Made by a program: the position numbers and the translations under genes
Part shown: positions 1-8,134 of the stretch, piece after piece
How the letters are laid out: the number at the start of each line of letters is the position of its first letter
How positions within the stretch are numbered: position 1 is the stretch's first letter
The notes under the pieces: model-generated
The model's input: the letters and a program-made list of their open reading frames with translations, nothing else
Told to the model about the DNA's origin: nothing
The model's database searches: none
NCBI RefSeq assembly: GCF_900103835.1
Contig: NZ_FNID01000029.1
Location: 1-39,712 of the forward strand
From: Acetanaerobacterium elongatum
Lineage (GTDB): Bacteria; Bacillota; Clostridia; Oscillospirales; Ruminococcaceae
Reading direction: 5' to 3'
DNA length: 39,712 nucleotides

Positions 1-1
1 T

Positions 2-199
2 AGGCATGCAAATTTGAAGTATAAGTATGGGAACAGGCATTTCTGGTGCAGAGGATATTATGTTGATACAGTAGGAAGAAATGCAAAAGTAATTGAAGAA
101 TATATCAAAAACCAATTACAAGAAGACATAGCTTCAGATCAAATATCATTCAAAGAATACATAGACCCGTTCACGGGTAGCAAGGAAACAAAGGCATGA
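2..199 (+). mobile_element. tnpA: IS200/IS605-family transposase TnpA, C-terminal part (5' end outside window)
   Basis: The open frame runs in from the window edge; about the last 65 codons are visible. The text FWCRGYYVDTVGRN followed by a helix containing EEYIKNQL is the C-terminal signature of the small Y1 (HUH) single-strand transposases of IS200/IS605. In this family the tyrosine of the EEYI helix is the DNA-cleaving nucleophile and the HUH pair lies upstream, here outside the window. The C-terminus ends normally in a PFTGS-type tail with no frameshift, so the visible part looks intact. The hairpin-rich segment just downstream fits an IS right end. The family call is confident; whether the element is complete or active cannot be judged. 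Confidence 0.9.
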
Positions 200-340
200 A
201 AAACGAACAGCCGCTTTAGCGGCTGCCCGTAATAGTAATGCGGTTGGCGGAACCATTCAGTGCGTCTTGAGACGCTGTGCCAGTAATATGCCCTTTTAGG
301 GCTGGTGCATACCACCAGTTTAACTGGTGGTTTTGATTTC
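200..340. repeat. Right end of the IS200-like element: four short hairpins in series
   Basis: Four perfect inverted repeats follow the transposase stop: a 7-bp stem at 208-225 (loop TTTA), a 6-bp stem at 262-275, a 4-bp stem at 290-302 and a 10-bp stem at 311-331 with a single-base centre (ACCACCAGTT/AACTGGTGGT). IS200/IS605 elements lack terminal inverted repeats and use subterminal hairpins recognised by TnpA, so the 311-331 hairpin is the best candidate for the right-end recognition structure. The exact cleavage position cannot be placed. No gene is evident between 200 and 421. Confidence 0.6.
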
Positions 341-421
341 GCGCTATTATTCCTGCATTAGAAGTATCAGTGGCAGGAGGAGGCGTTTGCCGCCCAATAA
401 GCCCATTATTCAAAATGAGTA

Positions 422-631
422 TTATCGGTGGCCCTCCACCAGTTCGTCCTTCCTGAAGAGGAGCGAAATGCACCAAATACCTGCCAGTGCTACAAGGGTA
501 TAGATAATCCTGCTGAGGATTGCGGTTTGCCCGCCAAAGATCCATGCTACGATGTCAAAGCTGAATATGCCTATGCTACCCCAGTTTAAGGCACCGATTA
601 TCACTAAAATTAAAGATATTCTGTCTAGCAT
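422..631 (-). CDS. DUF378-family small membrane protein (YuzA-like)
   Basis: This 69-residue protein has two predicted transmembrane helices, at about residues 5-28 and 38-60. The opening text LDRISLILVIIGALNWG and the GxxNWG turn after the first helix are typical of DUF378 proteins, whose function is unknown. The length is normal for the family, so the IS200 element beyond its 3' end has probably not cut it. The start is supported by AAAGGAG about ten bases upstream on the minus strand. It lies downstream of spoIIR on the same strand but is separated by about 130 bases, and no functional link can be argued. Confidence 0.85.
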   Translation of the reverse strand: MLDRISLILVIIGALNWGSIGIFSFDIVAWIFGGQTAILSRIIYTLVALAGIWCISLLFRKDELVEGHR

Positions 632-762
632 GCGTATTCATCTCCTTTTGGGTAAAGATATAGCATAGTGCTATGTCTGCAAACTTTGTGCAGATAAACA
701 TAGTTTTCCGTTAATAATTGCGTTTATACGTTAAGGTGGTTTTCACTACTATTGCAACTGAT

Positions 763-1362
763 TTATTTCTTTCTGCCAACCAGTTTTTCATACAGCTCCA
801 GCAGCTTAAACTTTACTACATAACTACCCTTGTCGGTAACAATGTGCAGCTCGTCATCGTTGAGTACCTCGGCCAGCTCCGCTTCCTCGCAGGCGGCGGG
901 CAGGCACATGGGTGGGTAAACCACACACCACCAGTTTTTACCCTGCGCCTTACCAAGCCTAATACAAAGCGAATCATAATATCCCGCGGGCAGGGTGACG
1001 TTATCGTAAACACGCGTATTGAAGTATTTATTCTCTATCGAGGCTTGCGCCTGATAATCAAAGCCGTTCTCGGCAAGCATTCGGTTAGCGGTGACCTCAA
1101 TTTCTTCTAGGTTCTGTGAAAGCCTCTTCTTGGCGTTTTGCTTATCGGGGTTATTAAACAGCAATGTGCCGCTTTCCTTTAATATGGTATCACGAACCTT
1201 TAGCTTTATGCTTTGGTCGGCAGTACTGTCGGAATTTGCAATCACGTGTAGCCGAAGCACCTTGCCGCTCAGTTCTTCACAGCGTTGCGCAAAACCTGTA
1301 AAGCTGCCCACGGCGATTGTCAGTAATAGTGCAATGAAGATGGAAAGCTCGAGCTTTTTCAT
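763..1362 (-). CDS. spoIIR: Stage II sporulation protein R (SpoIIR)
   Basis: SpoIIR is the forespore-made signal, secreted across the septum, that triggers processing of pro-sigma-E by SpoIIGA in the mother cell. The 199-residue protein begins with a hydrophobic signal/anchor segment (about residues 5-22). The conserved block LRLHVIANSDS follows, and near the C-terminus comes GKNWWCVVYPPMC, both diagnostic. I chose the ATG at 1362 over an in-frame ATG 13 codons upstream (1401), because only the shorter form starts directly with the signal segment and has an AAAGGA ribosome binding site. That site lies inside a long inverted repeat (see 1367-1421). The gene follows ispE on the same strand. Its presence implies a spore-forming lineage. 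Confidence 0.93.
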   Translation of the reverse strand: MKKLELSIFIALLLTIAVGSFTGFAQRCEELSGKVLRLHVIANSDSTADQSIKLKVRDTILKESGTLLFNNPDKQNAKKRLSQNLEEIEVTANRMLAENGFDYQAQASIENKYFNTRVYDNVTLPAGYYDSLCIRLGKAQGKNWWCVVYPPMCLPAACEEAELAEVLNDDELHIVTDKGSYVVKFKLLELYEKLVGRKK

Positions 1363-1366
1363 ATGT

Positions 1367-1422
1367 AAAAACCGTCCTTTATACTCTGAAATGTTTTTCA
1401 AGGGTAATATGGACGGTTTTTT
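1367..1422 (-). promoter_or_regulatory. 11-bp inverted repeat covering the spoIIR ribosome binding site
   Basis: AAAAACCGTCC (1367-1377) and GGACGGTTTTT (1411-1421) are perfect inverted repeats separated by 33 bases. On the minus strand the 3' arm contains the GGACGG part of the AAAGGACGG ribosome binding site of spoIIR and ends in a U run just before the start codon. It could be a terminator/attenuator between ispE and spoIIR or a hairpin that hides the ribosome binding site. The sequence does not decide between these. Confidence 0.55.
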
Positions 1423-1447
1423 ATGGTATTATGCAATTAAAATAAGT

Positions 1448-2323
1448 TTATTCAACTATTGCCGCACCATGCGGGCAAGGCTTGGCAAGAAACACCGCAC
1501 CGTAGTGGTCGTTCAGGATAGAAAGGCAGTGCCTGGCATCGCCTTTGTTTTCAAACAGCCCGAACACCGCGCTGCCACTGCCGCTCATTGCCGCCCCCAA
1601 AGCCCCGCATTCAAGCATGGTCTGCTTAATGCGGCTTACCTCGGGAAGGGGGCATACTCCTTCCAGCACATTGCACAGCTGGTTGCCGATATGCTCAAGG
1701 CTGCCGGCAGCTAACGCTGCCACCATCATGTCGTTATCCGGCCGACGGATGGGGTTCTCTCTATCAAAGAGCGCGTAGGCCTCTTTGGTGTTTACACCGC
1801 TTTCGGGTTTTGCGATTACGAAATAGCATTTCGGAAGGGAGGGCAGAGGTTCAAGAATCTCACCGATGCCTTCCCCCTGCATGGTACCGCCCATAATGCA
1901 AAACGGTACGTCTGCGCCAAGTGGCAGGCCAAGCTCACAAAGCGTACGATCACTCAGCCCGGTATCAAACAGCACATTCAGCCCCATCAAAACAGCCGCC
2001 GCATCGGCGCTGCCTCCTGCTAGCCCCGCTTCCAGCGGAATATTCTTTTCAATTACAATCTGCACACCAACAGGGGGAATATCGGTATAGGCGAAAAATG
2101 CAGAAGCCGCGCGGCAAGCGAGGTTGGTCTCGTCACAACAGAGCTCCTCGTGGTCGCATTTCAGCTGAATACCGCCGCTTGGGGTTTTGCGCAGCAGCAG
2201 GTAATCACACAGCGTAACGGTTTGCATCACCGTGCGCAGGATATGATAGCCGTCATGCCGAACACCGGTAATATCCAGTGTAAGATTAATCTTAGCGGGT
2301 GCCTCTATGCGACACTCGTTCAT
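1448..2323 (-). CDS. ispE: 4-diphosphocytidyl-2-C-methyl-D-erythritol kinase (IspE)
   Basis: IspE phosphorylates the 2-hydroxyl of CDP-methylerythritol, an ATP-dependent step of the MEP isoprenoid pathway. The 291-residue protein is a full-length GHMP kinase. The N-terminal block PAKINLTLDI precedes a tyrosine- and histidine-containing turn. The ATP-binding glycine-rich loop PLEAGLAGGSADAAAVL lies near residue 95, and GSGSAVFG forms the C-terminal GHMP motif. An AAAGGA site lies upstream of the ATG. It precedes spoIIR on the minus strand with a 46- to 85-base gap depending on the spoIIR start. In many Clostridia ispE and spoIIR are close neighbours, which supports both calls. Confidence 0.95.
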   Translation of the reverse strand: MNECRIEAPAKINLTLDITGVRHDGYHILRTVMQTVTLCDYLLLRKTPSGGIQLKCDHEELCCDETNLACRAASAFFAYTDIPPVGVQIVIEKNIPLEAGLAGGSADAAAVLMGLNVLFDTGLSDRTLCELGLPLGADVPFCIMGGTMQGEGIGEILEPLPSLPKCYFVIAKPESGVNTKEAYALFDRENPIRRPDNDMMVAALAAGSLEHIGNQLCNVLEGVCPLPEVSRIKQTMLECGALGAAMSGSGSAVFGLFENKGDARHCLSILNDHYGAVFLAKPCPHGAAIVE

Positions 2324-2419
2324 ACTGCTTTCGATCCTTTCTGTGGTTACGAGCTGAACGGAACATCTGTCTTAGGTACTTAATTCAGCCCAATGTCCTT
2401 CCTTCCGTATAGCGCCAAA

Positions 2420-3586
2420 TTACAGGGTATTGATGAACTCTTCGATGCGTTTTATAGCCTCTATAATATGTTCAACCGAATAGGAGTAGGAAACTCGGAT
2501 ATACCCCTCACCGCTTGCGCCAAAGGCATTACCGGGTACTACCGCCACCCGCTTGGAAAAGAGCAGCTTCTCGCAGAACTCCTCAGACGATAGGCCGGTG
2601 GATTTAATGCAGGGGAATACATAGAACGCACCCTCCGGCTCAAAGCAGGAAAGCCCGATTCGATTAAACCCGTCTGCGGTTAAACGGCGGCGCATGTCAT
2701 AGTCCTCAACCATCATGCGAATCTGTGGGTCGCAATGCCTAAGCGCTTCAATCGCCGCATACTGGCTGGTAGAGGGCGCGCACATAATGGCAAACTGGTG
2801 GATCTTAATCATCTGGTGCAAAATCGGTTCCGGCCCGCAGGCGTAGCCTAGGCGCCAGCCGGTCATGGAATATGATTTTGAGAAGCCGTTAATAACAATC
2901 GTGCGTTCCCACATGCCCTCTAATGAAGCGATGGAAACATGCGAGGAGGAATAGGTAAGCTCGGAGTAGATTTCATCCGAGAGCACCATAATGTCGGTGC
3001 CGCGGATTACCTCGGCAATCGCTTCCAGGTGCTCACGCCGCATCACCGCCCCGGTGGGGTTGTTGGGGTAGGGCAGTATTAAGAGCTTGGTTTTCGGGGT
3101 GATTCTCGCCTTCAGCGCCTCGGGGGTAAGGCGAAAATTATCCTCTGCTTTGGTGGGAACCGGCACCGGCACGCCGCCGCATAAAGAAACAATCGGGTCG
3201 TAGCATACAAAGCAGGGCTCGGGAATCAGCACCTCGTCGCCCTCGTTTAACAGCGCGCGTATACAGATGTCAATACCCTCCGACCCGCCAACCGTAACTA
3301 CAATCTCATTTTTGGGGTCGTAGCTGATATCAAAACGTCTTTTCAGGTAGTTTGCAATCTCTTTTCTAAGCTCCATCAGCCCCCAGTTGGAGGTGTAGCG
3401 TGTCTGCCCGCGCTCGAGCGAAAGAATCGCTGCATCGCGGATAGTCCAGGGGGTTTGGAAGTCTGGCTCGCCCACGCCAAGCGAGATAACATTGTCCATC
3501 TCGTTGGCAATGTCGAAGAATTTTCTAATGCCCGAAGGTTTCATCTTAACAACCTTCTCGGGCAGTATTTTAGAGTAGTCGATCAC
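2420..3586 (-). CDS. PLP-dependent aminotransferase, class I/II (aspartate/aromatic type)
   Basis: A fold-type I aminotransferase of 388 residues. The PLP lysine sits in NGFSKSYSMTGWRLGY (about residue 235). The cofactor-binding segment PNNPTGAV and the substrate-carboxylate region with YIRVSYSYS near the C-terminus are also present. The start is a GTG that overlaps the stop of the upstream Lrp-type regulator (GTGA), with a GAGAGGGGG site eleven bases before it, indicating translational coupling. Clostridial homologues are annotated as PatA/AspC-like. Substrate specificity is not readable from sequence, so I give no symbol. Confidence 0.93.
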   Translation of the reverse strand: MIDYSKILPEKVVKMKPSGIRKFFDIANEMDNVISLGVGEPDFQTPWTIRDAAILSLERGQTRYTSNWGLMELRKEIANYLKRRFDISYDPKNEIVVTVGGSEGIDICIRALLNEGDEVLIPEPCFVCYDPIVSLCGGVPVPVPTKAEDNFRLTPEALKARITPKTKLLILPYPNNPTGAVMRREHLEAIAEVIRGTDIMVLSDEIYSELTYSSSHVSIASLEGMWERTIVINGFSKSYSMTGWRLGYACGPEPILHQMIKIHQFAIMCAPSTSQYAAIEALRHCDPQIRMMVEDYDMRRRLTADGFNRIGLSCFEPEGAFYVFPCIKSTGLSSEEFCEKLLFSKRVAVVPGNAFGASGEGYIRVSYSYSVEHIIEAIKRIEEFINTL

Positions 3587-4062
3587 AGCGACACGTTCCC
3601 CCTCTCATCATGGTCGGTGTCGCAGAATACAATCCCGCTGTCCTTATACCGGCGCAGCACAAAATGGGTTGCGGTAGAAAGCACCGAATCCATAGGCGAA
3701 AGGCGATGCGCCACAAATAAAGCGATATCCTTAAAGTTTTTGCCTGAAATCAGTACCGCAAGGTCATATCCGCCAGACATCAGGTAAACGCTCTCTACCT
3801 CATCAAACAGCATAATCTTCTTGGCAATCTCTTCAAAGCCAAGATCACGCTTGGGGGTAACGCGCAGCTCTATAAGGGCTGTAACATGGTCGGTGCATGC
3901 TCGGTCCCAATCGATTAATGCCTTATATCCACGAATGACGCCATCCGCCTCGTACTGTGCAATGGCTGCGGCGATGTCCTCCGCCTTTGCGCCCAGCATT
4001 ACGGCAAGCTGCTCGTTCGATAAACGTGCGTTTGTGTCTAAGATCCTCAGTAACTTATCCAT
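3583..4062 (-). CDS. Lrp/AsnC-family transcriptional regulator
   Basis: The N-terminal winged helix-turn-helix (starting MDKLLRILDTNARLSNEQLA) is followed by an Lrp-type RAM/ACT effector domain, recognisable from ESVYLMSGGYDLAVLISG. From the ATG at 4062 the protein has 159 residues, a normal Lrp size. An in-frame GTG at 4074 with AAAGGA six bases before it is a serious alternative, and an ATG at 4104 is less likely. Its stop overlaps the GTG start of the aminotransferase, so the pair is one operon. The obvious inference is that it regulates that gene in response to an amino acid. Confidence 0.9.
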   Translation of the reverse strand: MDKLLRILDTNARLSNEQLAVMLGAKAEDIAAAIAQYEADGVIRGYKALIDWDRACTDHVTALIELRVTPKRDLGFEEIAKKIMLFDEVESVYLMSGGYDLAVLISGKNFKDIALFVAHRLSPMDSVLSTATHFVLRRYKDSGIVFCDTDHDERGNVSL

Positions 4063-4183
4063 GACAAGTGTCACTCCAGTTCCTTTTATATTATAAAAGT
4101 CCACCCCGATAGGATGTACCTTTATTAACGCATTTCGTGGATAACTTGAAAATAAATATCCAAGCCGGATATTCAGTTAGTGT

Positions 4184-5005
4184 CTACTTAATGTCAATTA
4201 ACATGGGCGTACGCGAAAGGTAGATGGTAAACTGCTCAAAGCCGGCCTCTTTTGCAAGCTCCATGCCTTTTTCAATATCCTTTCCTACATCCTCGCTGCG
4301 GTGCCCGTCGGAGCCGATGGTAACATGTTCACCGCCAAGCTCTTTGAACCTTTTAATATACTTAAGCGGCGGAAGTGCGGTTTCTAAGCCCTGCCGAAAG
4401 CCCGAGGTGTTAATCTCCAGCGCCTTGCCGTTTCTGGCAAGCGTTTTTAATATTTCATCAATAATATCGTTATATCTGCTTAACTCAACCGGTATTCCGT
4501 GCGTTCCGGTTATGTAGCGCAATGGGTAGGTGAGGTGCGCAAGGCAGTCAAACTCATTCCAATTGCAGATATCCAGCAAATCCTTAAAATAATTCTTCAG
4601 AATACAGTCAATCTCTTCTTCGCCCATATCGGAGTAATCCACATAAAAATAATCCGAGCCGTCAATCATGTTGTGCATCGAGGCCAGCACGAAATCGTAT
4701 TCAAACGAAGCAAGGGTTTGACGGGTAAGCTTTAGGTTATAAAGCGGCTGCCCGATTTCCACGCCCGATGAAACAATCAGGCTGCCTCTGAATACTGACT
4801 TCGCTTTAAGAGATTCAAAATAGGATTGCTTTGTAGAGATATTGTACCGCCCGCCCTCAAAGTTATCCATCTCACAGTGGTCGGTAATCGAAATGCCGCG
4901 CAGCCCCTTGGCAATAGCGTTTTCGCACATATAGGTTACCGATTCCCGTCCGTCGGGCGAATTGTCGGAGTGAGTGTGACTGTCGTAGAGGTTGATATAA
5001 GACAT
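4184..5005 (-). CDS. PHP-domain phosphoesterase, histidinol-phosphatase (HisJ) type
   Basis: The protein opens with LYDSHTHSDNSPDG, the HxH metal-binding motif I of the PHP superfamily. It continues with a Glu/His motif (SITDHCEM) and ends with GSDGHRSED, the last metal-ligand motif. At 273 residues it matches the HisJ-like monofunctional histidinol-phosphate phosphatases of Firmicutes, which perform the penultimate step of histidine synthesis. No other his gene is in the window, so the substrate is inferred from family resemblance only. The ATG at 5005 is preceded by AAAGGAG at ten bases; an upstream in-frame start at 5044 lacks this. Confidence 0.85.
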   Translation of the reverse strand: MSYINLYDSHTHSDNSPDGRESVTYMCENAIAKGLRGISITDHCEMDNFEGGRYNISTKQSYFESLKAKSVFRGSLIVSSGVEIGQPLYNLKLTRQTLASFEYDFVLASMHNMIDGSDYFYVDYSDMGEEEIDCILKNYFKDLLDICNWNEFDCLAHLTYPLRYITGTHGIPVELSRYNDIIDEILKTLARNGKALEINTSGFRQGLETALPPLKYIKRFKELGGEHVTIGSDGHRSEDVGKDIEKGMELAKEAGFEQFTIYLSRTPMLIDIK

Positions 5006-5137
5006 TGAAAACAGGCTCCTTTCAGCTATGCAAAGGAATAACAATATCTATAAACACGCATTTTTTAACGCATTCACCAACATGCATGACACTATCATAG
5101 CACATTTATCAAAAGAATTATAGATAATGTGAAAATT

Positions 5138-5167
5138 TTGCTAGGCTGTTTTATTCAATTTTAAAAT
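5138..5167 (+). promoter_or_regulatory. Candidate sigma-A promoter for the ACT/UPF0210 pair
   Basis: TTGCTA (5138-5143) and TAAAAT (5162-5167) are separated by 18 bases and precede the ACT-domain gene by about 105 bases. The surrounding AT-rich region is divergent between two oppositely oriented genes. This call is based on motif match only. Confidence 0.4.
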
Positions 5168-5272
5168 ATGTTATTATGAAAAGGTATTTATGGCTGCCAA
5201 GTAAAAGGGCGTTAGTATCATGCCTTGTACTTCTGGGGCAGCGTCGTAAATTATTTTTTGGAGGATGAGACA

Positions 5273-5542
5273 ATGCGTGCGGTAATAACAGTAATTGGTA
5301 AGGATATGGTAGGCATTCTCGCGAAGATCAGTACCATCTGCGCAGAGTACAATGTGAATGTATCGGATGTAACGCAATCGGTGCTGCAGGATATGTTCGC
5401 GATGATTATGATGGTGGATATCTCTAAAATGACCATCGGCTTCAGCGAGTTTTCTGATAAGCTGGGCGAGCAGGGCAAGGCACTGGGTTTGAGTGTTCAT
5501 TGCATGCACGAGGATATCTTTAACTCCATGCACAGAATCTGA
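5273..5542 (+). CDS. ACT domain-containing protein (UPF0237)
   Basis: This 89-residue protein consists of a single ACT domain. MRAVITVIGKDMVGILAKIS is the first strand and ligand loop, and VSDVTQSVLQDMFAMIMMVD is the second strand region. ACT domains usually bind small molecules such as amino acids and act as regulatory modules. The ATG at 5273 has GGAGG eight bases upstream; the frame extends back to 5225 but lacks a site there. It lies about 50 bases before the UPF0210 gene. This two-gene arrangement recurs across Firmicutes (for example, neighbouring genes in streptococci), so the two proteins probably act together. Confidence 0.92.
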   Translation: MRAVITVIGKDMVGILAKISTICAEYNVNVSDVTQSVLQDMFAMIMMVDISKMTIGFSEFSDKLGEQGKALGLSVHCMHEDIFNSMHRI

Positions 5543-5593
5543 TCGGGCTGCATGGCACATAGCGTTGGGCAAAGAAAGGATTTGATTCGTTTA

Positions 5594-6952
5594 ATGATTA
5601 ACGTCAGCGATATTCTTGAAACAATCAGCATGATACAGGATGAAAACCTTGATATACGCACCATAACCATGGGCATCTCGCTGCTGGAATGCTGCGACAG
5701 CGATATCGATCGTGCCTGTGAGAAGGTATACGATAAAATAACCCGCAAGGCGCAGAACCTTGTTAAAACCGGCGATGAGATCGAAAAACAGTATGGCATC
5801 CCGATTATCAACAAGCGTATTGCCGTAACCCCCATCTCGATGCTGCTGGCCTCGAGCAAGGGTGACCCTGTAAAGTACGCCTTGGCGATGGAGAAGGCGG
5901 CCAAGGAGTGCGGCGTAAACCTTATCGGAGGCTTTTCGGCACTGGTGCACAAGGGCTTTTCGGCAGGCGACCTCGAGCTCATTCAGGCCATCCCCGAGGC
6001 ACTGAACGTTACCACACGCGTATGCTCCTCGGTTAATATCGGTTCAACCAAAAGCGGTATCAATATGGACGCCGTTAAGCTGATGGGCGGTATCGTCAGG
6101 CGTTCTGCCGAGCTTACCGCCGACCGCCAGTGTGTGGGCGCCACCAAGCTGGTGGTGTTCTGCAACGCGCCGGAGGATAACCCCTTTATGGCGGGCGCGT
6201 TCCATGGCGTGGGCGAGCCGGACTGCGTTATCAACGTAGGTGTTTCCGGCCCAGGCGTGGTGCGCTGTGCCCTAGCCAAGGCGGGAATTGCCTGCGATAT
6301 TACGGCGGTAGCCGATGTAATTAAGAAAACCGCGTTTAAGATTACGCGTATGGGCCAGCTGGTGGCCTATGAAGCCTCCAAGCGCCTGGATGTGCCGTTT
6401 GGTATTGTAGACCTTTCGTTGGCGCCTACCCCTGCTGTTGGCGACTCGGTGGCGCATATCCTTGAGGAGATGGGCTTGGAGCAGTGCGGCTGCCACGGCA
6501 CCACTGCGGCGCTTGCGCTGCTTAACGACGCCGTAAAGAAGGGCGGCGTAATGGCCTCCTCTCATGTAGGCGGCCTTTCGGGCGCGTTTATTCCCGTTTC
6601 AGAGGATGCCGGTATGATTGCCGCAGCTGAAAGCGGTGTACTTACCTTAGAAAAGCTGGAGGCCATGACGGCGGTTTGTTCGGTGGGCCTCGATATGATC
6701 GCTATCCCCGGTGACACGTCCGAAGAAATCATCAGTGCCATTATCGCCGACGAAGCCGCCATCGGCATGGTGAACTCCAAAACTACGGCCGTAAGGGTAA
6801 TTCCCGCCATTGGCTTAGATGTGGGGGATCACCTTGAATGGGGCGGGCTGTTCGGCAGCGCACCCGTAATGAAGATTAACAAAACCTCTCCGGCGGTGTT
6901 CATCAACCGCGGCGGCAGAATCCCCGCCCCGCTGCAGAGCTTAAAGAACTAA
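5594..6952 (+). CDS. UPF0210 (DUF711) family protein
   Basis: The 452-residue product matches the UPF0210 family in length and in its N-terminal block [19 protein letters not shown]. It also has glycine-rich stretches such as [11 protein letters not shown] and [15 protein letters not shown]. The fold is related to the pyruvate formate-lyase ten-stranded barrel, but no reaction has been established to my knowledge. The start at 5594 gives the family's usual N-terminus and has AAAGGA 13 bases upstream. An upstream ATG at 5552 would add 14 residues and has no ribosome binding site. Its partner is the ACT protein just before it. Confidence 0.92.
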   Translation: MINVSDILETISMIQDENLDIRTITMGISLLECCDSDIDRACEKVYDKITRKAQNLVKTGDEIEKQYGIPIINKRIAVTPISMLLASSKGDPVKYALAMEKAAKECGVNLIGGFSALVHKGFSAGDLELIQAIPEALNVTTRVCSSVNIGSTKSGINMDAVKLMGGIVRRSAELTADRQCVGATKLVVFCNAPEDNPFMAGAFHGVGEPDCVINVGVSGPGVVRCALAKAGIACDITAVADVIKKTAFKITRMGQLVAYEASKRLDVPFGIVDLSLAPTPAVGDSVAHILEEMGLEQCGCHGTTAALALLNDAVKKGGVMASSHVGGLSGAFIPVSEDAGMIAAAESGVLTLEKLEAMTAVCSVGLDMIAIPGDTSEEIISAIIADEAAIGMVNSKTTAVRVIPAIGLDVGDHLEWGGLFGSAPVMKINKTSPAVFINRGGRIPAPLQSLKN

Positions 6953-7055
6953 TACTAATTCTCATTAAAGCCTTTACTAAAAAACTTTTGCAAAAGCCAT
7001 AAGTTCAAGCTTTTGTTTGGCTTTCTAGAGGTTTTATAATTGAGATAAGTATAAT
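6950..7055. repeat. Copy A of a ~100-bp diverged direct repeat flanking the CPBP gene
   Basis: Beginning at the stop codon of the UPF0210 gene, this intergenic segment aligns almost without gaps to 7859-7960. By eye about 60-65% of bases are identical, with shared blocks such as TAATxCTAAT, CATAA and CAAGCTTTTG/AAAGCTTTTG, and GGTTTTA-AAT-GATAA-TAT at the end. It supplies the upstream region of the CPBP gene. Confidence 0.55.
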
Positions 7056-7066
7056 ACAATCAGAGG

Positions 7067-7861
7067 GTGAATTACTTGACATCGTTGCTCAAAAAAAGCC
7101 CTGCAGTTTCATATTGCATAATAACCTTCCTGCTCAGCGGGCTTTTGTTGTTATTGCATTTTGTCTTTCCCGCCGCGGGCGGCTATTCCGTCTCGTTCCC
7201 GCAGTATGCGCCCACGCTGGGTGCCCTGGTGTTCTGCCTGCTTACCGGTAACCCTGCAGCTTTCACGGATATTTTAAAACGTCTGCGGCCGCAAAGAGCT
7301 CATCTTAAATGGTATGCCTGTGCGGTTTTACTGCCGGTTTCACTGATTGCGCTCAGTGCGCTTCCGTTACCCATGCTGGAGCTGCGCTATCAGCCGTGGG
7401 GCGGCGATGCACGGTTTTACATCCTGAATATTATTTTTATGCTGTTCGGGTGCTTCGGCGAGGAGATTGGCTGGCGCGGTTTTCTGCTGCCTGCATTGCA
7501 GAAGCGGTTTTCTCCGTTTGCCGGTTCGTTGATTATCGGTACTGTCTGGGGTGTGTGGCATATAAACTTCTCCTACGGCATTTTAGGCTTTCTGCTTTTC
7601 ACCATAACGACTATTGAGCTTTCTGCCATTATGGCTTGGATATACAATCAAACAAGCGGCAGCGTATTGGCGATGGGTATTTTTCATCTACTACTGAATA
7701 TTTGCTCACGATTGTGGCTCTGGGGGCGCTTTGGTGTAACGCTTTACGCTGTACAGGCGGCAGTGTTCGGTATAGCCTGTGTTATTATCCTTGTAATCAG
7801 TAGAAAAGACTTTTTCAGGCGCCCATACCTTACTGAAAGAGAAGAGAGCCATGCTCTATAA
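7067..7861 (+). CDS. CPBP-family intramembrane metalloprotease (CAAX/Abi type)
   Basis: A 264-residue protein with about seven hydrophobic segments. The catalytic EExxxR motif appears as GEEIGWRGFLLP (around residue 139) and the following His motif as VWGVWHINF, both expected for CPBP (Rce1-like/Abi) proteases. Functions in bacteria range from bacteriocin immunity to prenyl-protein-like processing. Nothing nearby indicates the substrate. The start is a GTG at 7067 with AGAGG overlapping its 5' side; a TTG at 7076 is an alternative. The gene stands alone between two copies of a diverged repeat and has no obvious operon partner. Confidence 0.88.
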   Translation: MNYLTSLLKKSPAVSYCIITFLLSGLLLLLHFVFPAAGGYSVSFPQYAPTLGALVFCLLTGNPAAFTDILKRLRPQRAHLKWYACAVLLPVSLIALSALPLPMLELRYQPWGGDARFYILNIIFMLFGCFGEEIGWRGFLLPALQKRFSPFAGSLIIGTVWGVWHINFSYGILGFLLFTITTIELSAIMAWIYNQTSGSVLAMGIFHLLLNICSRLWLWGRFGVTLYAVQAAVFGIACVIILVISRKDFFRRPYLTEREESHAL

Positions 7862-7960
7862 TGCTAATCACTCGTAAAACCTATGTAAAATATCTTCTTA
7901 TAAACTCATAAATCAAAGCTTTTGCTCGATTTTTAAGGTTTTAAAATCGTGATAACTATC
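7859..7960. repeat. Copy B of the diverged direct repeat flanking the CPBP gene
   Basis: The segment begins at the TAA stop of the CPBP gene, just as copy A begins at the TAA stop of the UPF0210 gene, and matches copy A over about 100 bases. See 6950-7055. The rest of the gap up to the infC promoter (7961-8099) contains a small GC-rich inverted repeat (CGGTTgccAACCG) and no recognisable gene. Confidence 0.55.
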
Positions 7961-8099
7961 AACAGCTTTTATCTCATTATGCTTGTTGGTGCGGTTGCCA
8001 ACCGTTTACAAGTAGTTGCTTTGTTGAGCTAATCTTTTTTTCTTAGGGGGCAATTGTCTTTTCAATCGGCCATCCAGAACTCCACACATAAATTAACCC

Positions 8100-8128
8100 T
8101 TGACAACCACGAAGTTTGCTGATAAAAT
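8100..8128 (+). promoter_or_regulatory. Sigma-A promoter of infC-rpmI-rplT
   Basis: A perfect TTGACA (8100-8105), a 17-base spacer and TAAAAT (8123-8128). It lies about 180 bases upstream of the infC start, leaving a leader of about 170 nucleotides. Confidence 0.8.
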
Positions 8129-8134
8129 TACATG

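Noticed and set aside
312-444. CCACCAGTT occurring both in the IS hairpin and in the 3' end of the DUF378 gene
   Set aside because: A nine-base match is short and the second copy is not part of a hairpin; probably chance.
216-545. A 109-residue minus-strand frame over the IS right end
   Set aside because: It crosses the hairpins and the 3' end of the DUF378 gene in another frame and has no recognisable domain.
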